Assembly (NCBI GenBank): GCA_023426125.1 | Contig: JAFABI010000086.1 | Coordinates: 1 to 64,000 of the forward strand | Direction of reading: 5' to 3' | Source of the DNA: Bacillota bacterium | Lineage (GTDB): Bacteria; Bacillota; Clostridia; Acetivibrionales; DTU013 | Length of the DNA: 64,000 nt | Shown here: piece by piece, positions 8,731 to 17,821 of the stretch | Layout of the letters: each line of letters opens with the position of its first letter | Position numbering within the stretch: the stretch's first letter is position 1 | Translations under genes and position numbers: made by a program | The notes under the pieces: generated by a model | Database searches by the model: none | The model's input: only the letters and a program-made list of their open reading frames with translations | Told to the model about the DNA's origin: nothing

Positions 8731-8816
8731 TACTACAGCGTAAATACGTTGATTCTTCGGCATTCAAGCGCCGTGCAGAAATATCGCAAACGCTTCAATG
8801 CGTTATTTCTGCACGG
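8731..8816. repeat. MITE-like palindromic element, copy 1 (right end missing)
   Basis: It begins with TACTACAGCG (8731-8740), the same terminal sequence as the element at 50824. It holds a long hairpin: 8771-8788 pairs with 8799-8816 through 17 bp with one T-T mismatch. The ten-base loop AACGCTTCAA is identical to that of the second copy. The right terminal inverted repeat is absent. It lies between the two duplicated binding-protein genes. Confidence 0.6.
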
Positions 8817-8851
8817 ATAAAATAGAATTTAACTTTTTTCTATTTGCGGCA

Positions 8852-8881
8852 TTGACAAAAAATTTCTACCCACCGTAAATT
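8852..8881 (+). promoter_or_regulatory. Possible promoter of the second binding-protein gene
   Basis: TTGACA (8852-8857) is followed after 18 bases by TAAATT (8876-8881), about 100 bases before the start codon. The -10 match is modest. Confidence 0.35.
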
Positions 8882-8981
8882 TCTTCTACGTTGTCTAAAA
8901 CTCGTAGGGTATCTATACTTAGAAGTAGGATAGCTATTCTGAATAATAATCGTTTCTATTGAAAATTAAGGAGGTTCTTGA

Positions 8982-10394
8982 ATGAAGAGGATTAAAGTTT
9001 TTTGTCTTGTACTTGCCATGTGCTTTCTAATGGTAACAGTAATATCCGGCTGCGGCAATAACACTACTGAAACTGCCAAGTCGTCAGAGACAACGAGTGG
9101 AGCAACAGCTGAAACAAATAAGGACGAAACACAAAAGGATGAAGCGGCAAAACCTCAAAAAGTTACAATGGTAACCCAGGCAAACGACCAGATGACAGAA
9201 ACGGAAAAGCAGTTCAGGGCGGCATATGACGCTGAGTTTGAAATAGTTGCGCTTCCTGCAAGTGAGCTTCTTCCGAAGATACAGGTGGATGCAATGTCGG
9301 GAACCAACGCCTATGACATCTATTCGACGGGACAGGGCGCTATCCAGTTCGGACTGTCGGGCATTGCGGACGAGCTTCCGAAGCTTGACGACTGGGATGA
9401 TATTTTTCCGGGCTTAAGGGCAAATTACCAGTTCGGTGATAAGATATACGGCTGGCCCGTGCAGGCGGATACCTGCCTCCTGTTTTACAGAACCGATCTC
9501 CTGGAGAAGGCAGGCTACAAGGAACCTCCAAAGACCTGGGATGAGTACAGGGAAATGGCAATAAAAATGACAACGGATGTCAATGGAAAGCATCCCGGGG
9601 AATCCGGGTTCAATGCCGACAAGATAGAGATTTACGGAAGCAACTATAAAGGCGGAAACTTCGACTCCAATACCTGGGAATTTTACAATTACATGCTTGC
9701 AAACGGCGGCAAGACCCATGAGATAGATTTTGCCAACAGGACCTATAAGGTAACCATAAATGAGAAGCCGGCAGTCGATACATTGACATGGATCGTTGAC
9801 AACTACAGAAAGCATAACATCTATCCAAAGGGAGCGATAAATAATGACTGGGCCGAATTTCATACAATGTTCGTGGAGGGAAAAGTTGCATTAGCAGTGA
9901 ACTTCGCCTATATGTTCGATATGGCCAATGCGGATACCTCAAAAGTCAAGGGCAAGTTCTCGGCAGGACTGCTGCCGAAGGGTACGGTGAAAAACGGTGC
10001 GGAGATGGGCGGATGGGTTATAAGCCTTGCAAAGGGTTCCAACAAGAAGGAAGATGCACTCCGGTTCATGAGGTTTGTGGCCTCCTCCGAGGGTTCAACC
10101 CTATACTCGGATACGCAGGGAGCAATGGTTCCAAGGCAATCTGATTTCCAAAAGAAAATCGATGCTGCGGAAGGTCCGATGAAACTGAAGCTGGAACAGT
10201 GCCTCGCAAATCTTAAGAATGCTGAATCAGTTGACCTGACTAAGTTTGGAGCATCCTATGACGCCTCTGTAAAAATAATGAATGCAACGATCAATATGGC
10301 TCTAAGTGGGAAGGTTTCACCGCAGGAAGCCCTGGATTCTGCTAAAAAACAGATAGAGGAACTGCTTGCCAAGGATAAATTCTTGCAGGATTAA
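8982..10394 (+). CDS. ABC importer sugar-binding lipoprotein (copy 2)
   Basis: This 470-residue solute-binding protein has the signal MKRIKVFCLVLAMCFLMV and lipobox ISGC, followed by a Ser/Thr/Glu/Lys-rich linker absent from copy 1. The body is nearly identical to copy 1. Substitutions are scattered, for example Gly to Arg in FANRTYK and Val to Met in GAEMGG. AAGGAGG upstream supports the start. It precedes the permeases and is probably the copy most tightly coupled to them. The two copies may bind related sugars or simply raise dosage. Confidence 0.92.
   Translation: MKRIKVFCLVLAMCFLMVTVISGCGNNTTETAKSSETTSGATAETNKDETQKDEAAKPQKVTMVTQANDQMTETEKQFRAAYDAEFEIVALPASELLPKIQVDAMSGTNAYDIYSTGQGAIQFGLSGIADELPKLDDWDDIFPGLRANYQFGDKIYGWPVQADTCLLFYRTDLLEKAGYKEPPKTWDEYREMAIKMTTDVNGKHPGESGFNADKIEIYGSNYKGGNFDSNTWEFYNYMLANGGKTHEIDFANRTYKVTINEKPAVDTLTWIVDNYRKHNIYPKGAINNDWAEFHTMFVEGKVALAVNFAYMFDMANADTSKVKGKFSAGLLPKGTVKNGAEMGGWVISLAKGSNKKEDALRFMRFVASSEGSTLYSDTQGAMVPRQSDFQKKIDAAEGPMKLKLEQCLANLKNAESVDLTKFGASYDASVKIMNATINMALSGKVSPQEALDSAKKQIEELLAKDKFLQD
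9158..10342 (+). repeat. Direct repeat, copy 2 (duplicated binding-protein core)
   Basis: Partner of 7479-8663. DNA identity is high throughout, with mostly single-base silent changes, which points to recent duplication or ongoing gene conversion. Confidence 0.85.
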
Positions 10395-10426
10395 GAATTT
10401 TCAAGAAAAACGTGAATCTGAAATAC

Positions 10427-10460
10427 ATATCCAGGGGGACTGCATAAGTCCCCCGGATAT
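10427..10460 (+). other. Hairpin between binding-protein and permease genes
   Basis: ATATCC-A-GGGGGACT pairs with AGTCCCCC-GGATAT around a GCATA loop: 14 bp with one bulged A. No T run follows, so it is more likely a partial terminator or an mRNA-stabilising stem that keeps binding-protein mRNA in excess over permease mRNA. Confidence 0.55.
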
Positions 10461-10539
10461 ATTCCTTAAATAACAACAGATATTAAAAAGCGTTGATTCT
10501 ATATGGTTTTACAATCTACAAAATTTGAGGATGATTAGA

Positions 10540-11460
10540 ATGAAATCAAGTTCGGTAAGGCGAGTTCCATCCATACAAAGCAGCAACTCAATCTTTGGTT
10601 TTTTTTCAACACTTCCGGCAATGGTGACATTAATTGCTTTGTTTATCTATCCGCTGATATTTTCTTTATATGTAAGCTTTACAGACTACAATATGGCAGC
10701 CGTACTAGGTAAAAGGGCCATTAACTTTGTCGGTTTTCAGAATTATAAAAATGTTTTAACGGATGCGGCTTTTTGGAATTCCATGGGAGTGACCGTATAT
10801 ATAACAGTTCTCGCCATCGGTGTGGAATTCATTATCGCATTGACGCTCGCCGTGGGTACGAGCAGGATCGAAAAAGGCAGACCTTACTTTATTGCTATTT
10901 TTTTGATAACAATTATGATGGCTCCCATTGTAGTGGCTTTGCTTTTCAGATTCATACTGAATGATGAATTGGGGCTCTTGAATTTGGTTTTACGTGATTT
11001 TGGACTGATAAGTAAGGATATTGGCTGGCTGAGCGATGAAAGGATTGCCAAATTAAGTGTAATAATGGTAGATACCTGGCAGGCGACCTCCTCTGTTTTC
11101 CTTCTTTTATACACTGCCATTATTGCAATTCCGAAGGACCTCTTCGAGTCTGCGGTTGTCGATGGCGCAAATCGTTGGAGGGTTTTGGCAAACATTATTC
11201 TGCCATCGATCAAGAATGTTATTGTATACTCTATGATCATTCGATTTATGGATTTATTCAGAATATTTGATTCCATTTTTCTGCTTACCAACGGTGGCCC
11301 CGGAAATGCCACAGAATCCATGGCCTTGTATATTTTCAGGAAAGGGTGGACTCAGATGGATATGAGTAAAGCTTCTGCCGGCTCCTATCTGATGATGCTT
11401 GTTATGGCATTTGGTATTTTGGTGATTAACAGGGCTGGTAATTACGAAAAAAAATCATAA
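10540..11460 (+). CDS. CUT1 sugar ABC transporter permease (MalF/UgpA type)
   Basis: This 306-residue inner-membrane protein has about six transmembrane segments. The ATPase-contacting EAA loop (ESAVVDGANRWRV, about residue 205) and the family-typical LTNGGPGNATE are both visible. I start at ATG 10540 with GAGG nine bases upstream. An in-frame TTG (10525) and ATG (10531) are upstream, but the latter abuts the ribosome site. It pairs with the next gene to form the channel for the locus A importer. No ATPase gene is nearby. Confidence 0.92.
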   Translation: MKSSSVRRVPSIQSSNSIFGFFSTLPAMVTLIALFIYPLIFSLYVSFTDYNMAAVLGKRAINFVGFQNYKNVLTDAAFWNSMGVTVYITVLAIGVEFIIALTLAVGTSRIEKGRPYFIAIFLITIMMAPIVVALLFRFILNDELGLLNLVLRDFGLISKDIGWLSDERIAKLSVIMVDTWQATSSVFLLLYTAIIAIPKDLFESAVVDGANRWRVLANIILPSIKNVIVYSMIIRFMDLFRIFDSIFLLTNGGPGNATESMALYIFRKGWTQMDMSKASAGSYLMMLVMAFGILVINRAGNYEKKS

Positions 11461-11477
11461 AAGTCGAGGGGCTGACA

Positions 11478-12308
11478 ATGAGATCACAAGGAAAGCGAAA
11501 TAAGAAAAATGTATTTTCCTATATAGTGCTATGTTTGTATGTAGCTTTTATACTCCTGCCATTAATTTGGTTGATATTGACTTCATTGAAGGACAGAACG
11601 GAGAGTTATAGCATTGAGTGGCCTTCACGGCTATCCCTGGATAATTTTTCTTCTGTATTATGGGAATACAATATTATCAAATATTTTTACAACAGCGGCA
11701 TTATTGCCGGTTTTACAACAATAATCATTCTGATTCTTTCCATACTTGCTACCTATGGCTTTACAAAATTCAAATACAGGCATTCCGATGGCGTATTGAA
11801 TTTTTGCCTTTTACTAAGAATGATTCCATTTGTAACCATCATCATCCCACTCTATATCGTCATGGCGAAGCTGGGTCTGATAAATACAAGGCTGGCATTG
11901 ATTTTAGGGAATGTTTCCTTTAATCTTCCAGTTGCCATCTGGCTGCTTATACCATTTTTCAAGGATTTCCCCAATGAGCTTCTTGAAGCGGCTTTTATCG
12001 ACGGAAGCAGCAAGCTGAGAACCTTGATCAGCATTGTTTTACCGCTTTCAAAGCCGGCAATCATGGTAATTACCATATTTATGTTCATAAGTGCCTGGAA
12101 TGAGTTCATGTATGCATTGATTATGACCACAACACAGGAATATCAACCATTGACTGTGGCAATAGCAAATCTGACAGGGAAGTATGGAGTGAGATTTGAT
12201 CTTATGACAGCAGCTGCTGTTTTATACGTTGTTCCTGTCATAACAATAACCATCGTTTTCCAGAAACATATTATTGGAGGATTGACTGCTGGAGCAGTTA
12301 AAGGATAG
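11478..12308 (+). CDS. CUT1 sugar ABC transporter permease (MalG/UgpE type)
   Basis: This 276-residue protein has six predicted membrane helices, the EAA loop EAAFIDGSSKLRTL and the characteristic C-terminus GGLTAGAVKG. It is the second channel subunit for the locus A importer, starting 17 bases after the first permease with GAGGGG upstream. The stop is 16 bases before the GH127 gene, so all are in one operon. Confidence 0.93.
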   Translation: MRSQGKRNKKNVFSYIVLCLYVAFILLPLIWLILTSLKDRTESYSIEWPSRLSLDNFSSVLWEYNIIKYFYNSGIIAGFTTIIILILSILATYGFTKFKYRHSDGVLNFCLLLRMIPFVTIIIPLYIVMAKLGLINTRLALILGNVSFNLPVAIWLLIPFFKDFPNELLEAAFIDGSSKLRTLISIVLPLSKPAIMVITIFMFISAWNEFMYALIMTTTQEYQPLTVAIANLTGKYGVRFDLMTAAAVLYVVPVITITIVFQKHIIGGLTAGAVKG

Positions 12309-12324
12309 GAGGAAGGGAACAAGC

Positions 12325-14145
12325 ATGGATAATATCATGAAGAACAGAGCTCTAAAGGCCGTAACCTTCGATAATGTAAAAATTGAAGATGGCTTTTGGG
12401 GACCACGTTTGAAAACACTTAGAGACGTTACCTTGAGGTCTTGTATAAAAAAATGCGAAGACACGGGGAGAATTTCGAATTTTCTTAAGGCGGCAGGGAA
12501 GCTTGAAGGACAATATGAGGGAATGTTCTTTAATGACTCGGATGTATATAAGGTATTGGAAGGCGTTGCCTATTCACTCGTCAACCATCCCGATCCTGAA
12601 CTGGAAAAGAAAGCGGATGAGATTATTGATGCAATCGCGGCCGCACAGCAGGCGGATGGTTATCTCTCAACTTATTTTACTCTTGTAAAGCCTGAAAACA
12701 GATGGCTGGATATGAACGGGCATGAGGACTATTGCGGAGGTCATATGATAGAAGCTGCAATAGCGTACAATAAAGCCACCGGTAAACGGAAATTTTTGGA
12801 CACGGCAATAAAATTGGCAGACCATTATGTTGATGTATTCGGAGACGGAACAAAGGATTGGGCGCCGGGTCATCAGGAAATAGAGCTGGCATTGGTCAAG
12901 CTGTATCATGAAACAGGGAATGAAAAGTACTTGAAGCTTGCTCAATGGTTTTTGGAAGAAAGAGGACATGGATACTACTTTTTTAAAGAGGGCTTTACCT
13001 TTGACCGTGATGAACACGGAGGGGCCCCCTACAGTCAGGATGACAAGCCGGTAAGGGAACTGAACGGCATAGCAGGTCATGCTGTAAGAGCTATGTATAT
13101 GTATACGGGTATGGCGGATATTGCAGCAATTACCGGTGATGCCGGATATATGGTCACATTGGGGAGGCTTTGGGATAGCACTGTATTAAGAAATATGTAT
13201 ATAACGGGAGGCATAGGTTCATCAAAATACAATGAGGGTTTTACGGGAGATTATGATCTGCCCAATGACAGTGCATACTGTGAAACCTGCGCGGCAGTCG
13301 GAATGGCATTTTGGAATCATCGAATGAATTTGATGTTTGGCGACGGCAAATATGCGGATATTCTGGAGCTTGCAATGTACAATGGTGCTTTGGCAGGAAT
13401 GTCCCGGTCGGGAGACAGTTTTTTTTACGTCAATCCCCTTGAAACAGACGGAACCCATCATCGGGAGGAGTGGTTCGATGTTTCCTGCTGCCCGACTCAA
13501 ATAGCAAGATTTATTACATCGATAGGCAATTACCTCTATGCTGCCTCTGAAGATGGCATATATATAAATCTATACATGGGAAGTACAAGCAAAATTGAGA
13601 TGAAGGATAACAATATAAAGCTTATCCAGAAAACCGGTTATCCGTGGAAGGGTAACGTGAGCATTACAGTGGAGCCTGAGAAAGCTTCAAAGTTCGGAAT
13701 CTGCCTTCGTATACCGGGGTGGTGCAGGAATGCGTCAGTCAGTATCAATGGCAGAAAAGTTGAGAGCATCTATGTTGAAAAGGGTTATATCGTATTACTG
13801 CGTAAATGGAATAGAAAGGATGTCGTCGCTCTAAACCTTGAAATACCTATAGAAAAGGTAGTATCCCATCCCAAGGTAAAAATGAATGAGGGGAAAATAG
13901 CTATAAAGCGTGGTCCCCTGGTCTACTGCATAGAGGAAGCGGACAATAAAGATTTCTTTGATCTGATAACCATTACACAGGAAACAGAACTGGCAGTTGA
14001 GTCCTGGGAAGACACCCTTGATGGCATTGATGTTATAAAAGGAAAAGATAAAACAACCGGTACAGAATTTACAGCAGTTCCCTACTATGCCTGGGATAAC
14101 AGGGAGCCCGGAAAAATGAAGGTCTGGATACCGAAGGCAGAATAA
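12325..14145 (+). CDS. GH127 beta-L-arabinofuranosidase (DUF1680 family)
   Basis: This 606-residue protein matches glycoside hydrolase family 127 along its length: an (alpha/alpha)6 barrel followed by beta-sandwich domains. Family members release beta-linked L-arabinofuranose using a cysteine nucleophile held by a zinc site. Matching residues are visible in YCETC (Glu and Cys near 319-321) and VSCCPTQIARF (paired Cys near 387-388). There is no signal peptide, so it would act inside the cell on imported oligosaccharide. Cotranscription with the importer supports this. Exact linkage specificity cannot be read from sequence. Confidence 0.9.
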   Translation: MDNIMKNRALKAVTFDNVKIEDGFWGPRLKTLRDVTLRSCIKKCEDTGRISNFLKAAGKLEGQYEGMFFNDSDVYKVLEGVAYSLVNHPDPELEKKADEIIDAIAAAQQADGYLSTYFTLVKPENRWLDMNGHEDYCGGHMIEAAIAYNKATGKRKFLDTAIKLADHYVDVFGDGTKDWAPGHQEIELALVKLYHETGNEKYLKLAQWFLEERGHGYYFFKEGFTFDRDEHGGAPYSQDDKPVRELNGIAGHAVRAMYMYTGMADIAAITGDAGYMVTLGRLWDSTVLRNMYITGGIGSSKYNEGFTGDYDLPNDSAYCETCAAVGMAFWNHRMNLMFGDGKYADILELAMYNGALAGMSRSGDSFFYVNPLETDGTHHREEWFDVSCCPTQIARFITSIGNYLYAASEDGIYINLYMGSTSKIEMKDNNIKLIQKTGYPWKGNVSITVEPEKASKFGICLRIPGWCRNASVSINGRKVESIYVEKGYIVLLRKWNRKDVVALNLEIPIEKVVSHPKVKMNEGKIAIKRGPLVYCIEEADNKDFFDLITITQETELAVESWEDTLDGIDVIKGKDKTTGTEFTAVPYYAWDNREPGKMKVWIPKAE

Positions 14146-14165
14146 TATGAAAAAGGATGATGGAA

Positions 14166-15206
14166 ATGAAGAGTCTTGTGGTGGATAAAAACGGAAAGCT
14201 CAGCATGGAAGACGTGCCGGTCCCTAAATATAATGAGTTCCAGGTGTTGGTCAAAATGGAGAGCTGCGGTGTATGCAATGGAACGGATTTGAAGCTCATT
14301 CACGGCGATTTCAAAGGCTTTGATACATACCCGGCGGTTTTGGGGCATGAAGGCGTAGGGAGAGTAGTTGAAAAGGGAAGCAAGGTCAAGAGCTTTGAGA
14401 TCGGAGATAGCATATTGCTGCCATTTCTCGAAGGTAAAACCGGTGAATACCACTCAGGTTGGGGGGCATATTCCGAATATGCAGTAATTGGTGACTGGAA
14501 AGCGATGGTAGAAGGCGGTAAGGGACCTGGAACTCCGGATTTTTTTGAAGCCTACTATGCGCAGCAGGTGGTGCCCAAGGATATAAATCCCATCAGCGCA
14601 TCCATGATCGTGACTTTCAGAGAAGTCTTAAGTGCCATGAAACGATTCGGTTTCGGGGAAAACAACAGCTTGGTTGTATTCGGAGCAGGCCCGGTGGGTT
14701 TGTCCTTTACCAAATTTGCAAAGCTGTTGGGACTAGGTCCGGTCATTGTTTTTGACATTGTGGAGGAAAAGCTGCAGGAAGCTGTTTCCATGGGAGCAGA
14801 TCATGTATTTGACAGTCAGCAGGTGGATGTAAAAGAAGAAGTGAGAAGGATATGTCCTGACGGCGTGGATTTTGTGGTTGATGCTGTAGGCATAAACCAG
14901 CTGATCAATCAGGCGATGGAGCTTGTAAAGTATAACGGGAAAATATGCTGCTATGGAATATCTCCAAAGTTTAACATGGAATTGGATTGGAGCAAGGCTC
15001 CCTATAACTGGTCACTGCAATTCATACAATGGCCTTCAAAGCTGGAGGAAGCTAAAGCTCATATACAAATAATAAACTGGATAAGGCTGGGAGTGCTTGA
15101 CCCGGATGATTTCATATCCGATGTAATTGAATTTGATAAAGTCATTGACGCTTTTAAGATGGTTGTGGAAAGAAAAGCGAAAAAGAAGATTGTAATAAAA
15201 TTCTAG
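14166..15206 (+). CDS. Medium-chain zinc-type alcohol/polyol dehydrogenase
   Basis: This 346-residue MDR-family protein has an N-terminal catalytic domain with MESCGVCNGTD (likely catalytic-zinc Cys) and GHEGVGRVV. A Rossmann domain with GAGPVGLSF follows near residue 180. The four-cysteine structural-zinc loop of many family members is not seen. It probably oxidises a sugar or polyol with NAD(P). I chose ATG 14166 because AAGG lies nine bases upstream; ATGs at 14157 and 14160 overlap that site. Position between the arabinofuranosidase and a lactonase suggests it converts the released sugar to a lactone. Confidence 0.87.
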   Translation: MKSLVVDKNGKLSMEDVPVPKYNEFQVLVKMESCGVCNGTDLKLIHGDFKGFDTYPAVLGHEGVGRVVEKGSKVKSFEIGDSILLPFLEGKTGEYHSGWGAYSEYAVIGDWKAMVEGGKGPGTPDFFEAYYAQQVVPKDINPISASMIVTFREVLSAMKRFGFGENNSLVVFGAGPVGLSFTKFAKLLGLGPVIVFDIVEEKLQEAVSMGADHVFDSQQVDVKEEVRRICPDGVDFVVDAVGINQLINQAMELVKYNGKICCYGISPKFNMELDWSKAPYNWSLQFIQWPSKLEEAKAHIQIINWIRLGVLDPDDFISDVIEFDKVIDAFKMVVERKAKKKIVIKF

Positions 15207-15226
15207 ATTGGAGAGGGGGATAGAAT

Positions 15227-16216
15227 ATGCAAACACCCGGATTATTCGCATTGTTACCTGAAGAATATGCTTGCACACCGGATGGAATGGCTATTTATTC
15301 GGATGGAGACCTGATATTGTCCTGTCCCAACTTTGCCGACACGAAGAAACAAGGCTGCCTTTTAAAGATCGATGGGAACAGGAACATAAAAAAATGGGTG
15401 GATGTATCTGTACTAAGGGAAACCGGGCTTGCTCACCCTATGGGAATAGCCTTCGGGCCAGATTGGGATATCTATATCTGTGACAATCAGGGATGGTCCG
15501 GAGCTCCTGAGCTTCAATTCAAAGGACGAATATTGAGATTGAAAATAAGTGAGGACCAGGTGGTCAAGACCACGGTAATAGCTGAAGAAATGGAGCATCC
15601 AAATGGAATACGTATTCGCGGCGACTATCTGTATGTGACTCAAAGTATGCTATCAAAGGTAGAAGACCCTTCAGGCCTGCTGGTAAGCTGTGTTTATAAA
15701 TTTGCGCTGGATGATGAAAACATTATTGTGAAAAACACCCTGGAGGATAAAAATATTCTCGCAACCTTCCTAACCCTTAATAAGGATTGCCAGTATGGTG
15801 CGGACGGTATTGAGTTTGACAGGGATGGCAACCTGTACGTGGGGAATTTTGGCGATGGCGCCGTACACAAAATCATTTTTAATGAGGATGGATCCGTAAA
15901 AGAGAACAGGGTTTGGGCGAAAAATCCTGCGGAGCTCCAGACTACGGACGGAATGATCATGGATGCAGAGGGAAATCTCTTCATAGCTGACTTTTCAGCC
16001 AATGCTGTGGGAAAAGTTATACCTGACGGTAAGGTGGTACGAATTGCACAAAGTCCTGATTCCAATGGTTTTAACGGTGAATTGGATCAACCCGGCGAAC
16101 CGATCATCTGGAAGGGCAAGCTGATTTTATCGTGCTTCGATTTAGTTACAGGACCGGATAAGGTGAATACGAAGCATGAGCTGCCCGCCACACTGTCCGA
16201 ACTTGAACCTCGATGA
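15227..16216 (+). CDS. SMP-30/gluconolactonase-like protein
   Basis: This 329-residue protein shows the repeated beta-propeller pattern of SMP-30/gluconolactonases: MGIAFGPDWDIYICDNQG, HPNGIRIRGDYLYVTQS, ADGIEFDRDGNLYVGNFGDG and MDAEGNLFIADF. These conserve Asn and Asp ligands for a divalent metal. Family members hydrolyse sugar lactones. Directly after the dehydrogenase, it would open the lactone product to a sugar acid. The ribosome site GGAGAGGGGG is strong. No signal peptide is visible. Confidence 0.85.
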   Translation: MQTPGLFALLPEEYACTPDGMAIYSDGDLILSCPNFADTKKQGCLLKIDGNRNIKKWVDVSVLRETGLAHPMGIAFGPDWDIYICDNQGWSGAPELQFKGRILRLKISEDQVVKTTVIAEEMEHPNGIRIRGDYLYVTQSMLSKVEDPSGLLVSCVYKFALDDENIIVKNTLEDKNILATFLTLNKDCQYGADGIEFDRDGNLYVGNFGDGAVHKIIFNEDGSVKENRVWAKNPAELQTTDGMIMDAEGNLFIADFSANAVGKVIPDGKVVRIAQSPDSNGFNGELDQPGEPIIWKGKLILSCFDLVTGPDKVNTKHELPATLSELEPR

Positions 16217-16265
16217 TTGAGGCGGCAGGATAAAAACCTGATGATCGGCGGAAAGGATGGGAAAG

Positions 16266-17783
16266 GTGGAAAAATATTTACTTGCAAATGATTTGGGAAC
16301 CTCGGGGAATAAGGCAACACTCTTCAATACGGATGGTAAACTTGTGAAAAGCATAGTTTATTCCTATGATACCGACTACTTCAACAATAACTGGGCTGAG
16401 CAGGACCCTGAAGACTGGTGGAAAGCAGTTTGCAGCACTACCTCGGAAATACTGGAGGGCATAGACCCCGGAAATGTATTGGCAGTATCCTTCAGCGGAC
16501 AAATGATGGGCTGCCTGTGTGTGGATAAAAACGGTACGCCATTGAGAAAATCCATCATATGGGCTGACCAAAGGGCCATAAAAGAAGCGGATGATATCCG
16601 AGGGAAAGTGGGAGAACGAAGCTTTTACAAGATTACAGGCCACAGAATAAGCCCGTCATACGGGCTTCAGAAACTCCTTTGGATCAGGAACAACGAACCC
16701 GAAATATACGGGAATACCTATAAAATGTTGAATTCAAAGGATTATGTCCTATTCAGGCTGACAGGGAGATTTGTAACCGATTACTCTGATGCTACAGGAA
16801 CATGTATTTTGGATTTAAATACCTATAAATGGTCTGATGAATTGATAAATAAGACAGGGATCGATGGTGATAAGCTTCCTGAGCTAAGATACTCCACTGA
16901 TGTCATCGGCGGGGTGACAGAAGAGGCTGCAGTGAAAACAGGGCTTGCCGTTGGTACGCCTGTTGTTTGCGGAGGTGGTGACGGGGTTTGTGCTGCTGTC
17001 GGAGCCGGATGCATTAAGGAAGGGATGGCTTATAATATCGTAGGCTCCTCATCCTGGATATCCATAACAGCCCAAAAGCCTGTTTATGATGAACAGATGA
17101 GAACCTTCAACTGGGCACATATAATTCCCGGCTTTGTAGCACCATGTGGAACAATGCAGGCCGCCGGTATATCCTATGCATGGTTGAAAAATCAAATTTG
17201 TACCAGTGAAACTGAGAAAGCTATCAAAAAAGGCATAAGTCCTTATGAATTGATAGACCAAAACATCGAAAAATCTCCTGCCGGAGCCAACTCTTTGCTA
17301 TTTCTGCCTTATCTTCTGGGAGAGAGAAGCCCTCGCTGGAATCCCAATGCCAGAGGTGCATTCATAGGTCTGACGATAGAGCACACGAGACAAGATATGA
17401 TGAGAGCTGTTATGGAAGGCATAACTCTCAATCTGAATGTTATATTGAATGCATTCAAACAGCATATGGATATCAAAGATATGATTGTTATCGGAGGAGG
17501 AGCAAAGGGCAAGGTGTGGCGACAGATTATGGCTGATGTATACGATGTGAGAATACTGAAACCCACTTATCTTGAAGAGGCTACATCCATGGGAGCAGCT
17601 GTCACAGGGGGAGTGGGTGTTGGAATTTTCAAGGATTTCGAAGTTATCGGCAAGTTCCTTGAAATAGAGGATGTCCGGCAGCCAATAGAAGCAAATAAGG
17701 CGAAATACCGGCAGCTTATGCCCATATTTGACGAATGCTATTATTCTCTGGCAGGTGTGTATGAAAAGCTGGCGAAGCTGTAA
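16266..17783 (+). CDS. FGGY-family carbohydrate kinase (XylB-like)
   Basis: This kinase of about 505 residues has the FGGY N-terminal phosphate loop DLGTSGNKATLF, the WADQRA motif, and a C-terminal ATP-binding GGGAKGKVWRQIMADV. It phosphorylates a sugar, sugar alcohol or sugar acid with ATP. I favour GTG 16266, which has AAGGA eight bases upstream. ATG 16257 directly abuts that site and would add MGK. In this operon it would phosphorylate the product of the dehydrogenase/lactonase steps or the free sugar; the exact substrate is unknown. Confidence 0.9.
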   Translation: MEKYLLANDLGTSGNKATLFNTDGKLVKSIVYSYDTDYFNNNWAEQDPEDWWKAVCSTTSEILEGIDPGNVLAVSFSGQMMGCLCVDKNGTPLRKSIIWADQRAIKEADDIRGKVGERSFYKITGHRISPSYGLQKLLWIRNNEPEIYGNTYKMLNSKDYVLFRLTGRFVTDYSDATGTCILDLNTYKWSDELINKTGIDGDKLPELRYSTDVIGGVTEEAAVKTGLAVGTPVVCGGGDGVCAAVGAGCIKEGMAYNIVGSSSWISITAQKPVYDEQMRTFNWAHIIPGFVAPCGTMQAAGISYAWLKNQICTSETEKAIKKGISPYELIDQNIEKSPAGANSLLFLPYLLGERSPRWNPNARGAFIGLTIEHTRQDMMRAVMEGITLNLNVILNAFKQHMDIKDMIVIGGGAKGKVWRQIMADVYDVRILKPTYLEEATSMGAAVTGGVGVGIFKDFEVIGKFLEIEDVRQPIEANKAKYRQLMPIFDECYYSLAGVYEKLAKL

Positions 17784-17821
17784 ATGAAGAAGGGATGGAA
17801 GGAATGGAAGGAATGGAATTT

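Noticed and set aside
8771..8816. Long hairpin as a simple terminator of the first binding-protein gene
   Set aside because: The same loop and left end recur in the element at 50824, and no T run directly follows; a mobile-element relic is more likely, although it may still slow transcription.
10490..10502. GCGTTGATTCT as a remnant of the MITE-like element
   Set aside because: Only about ten bases match 8747-8757 and neither hairpin nor terminal sequence is present.
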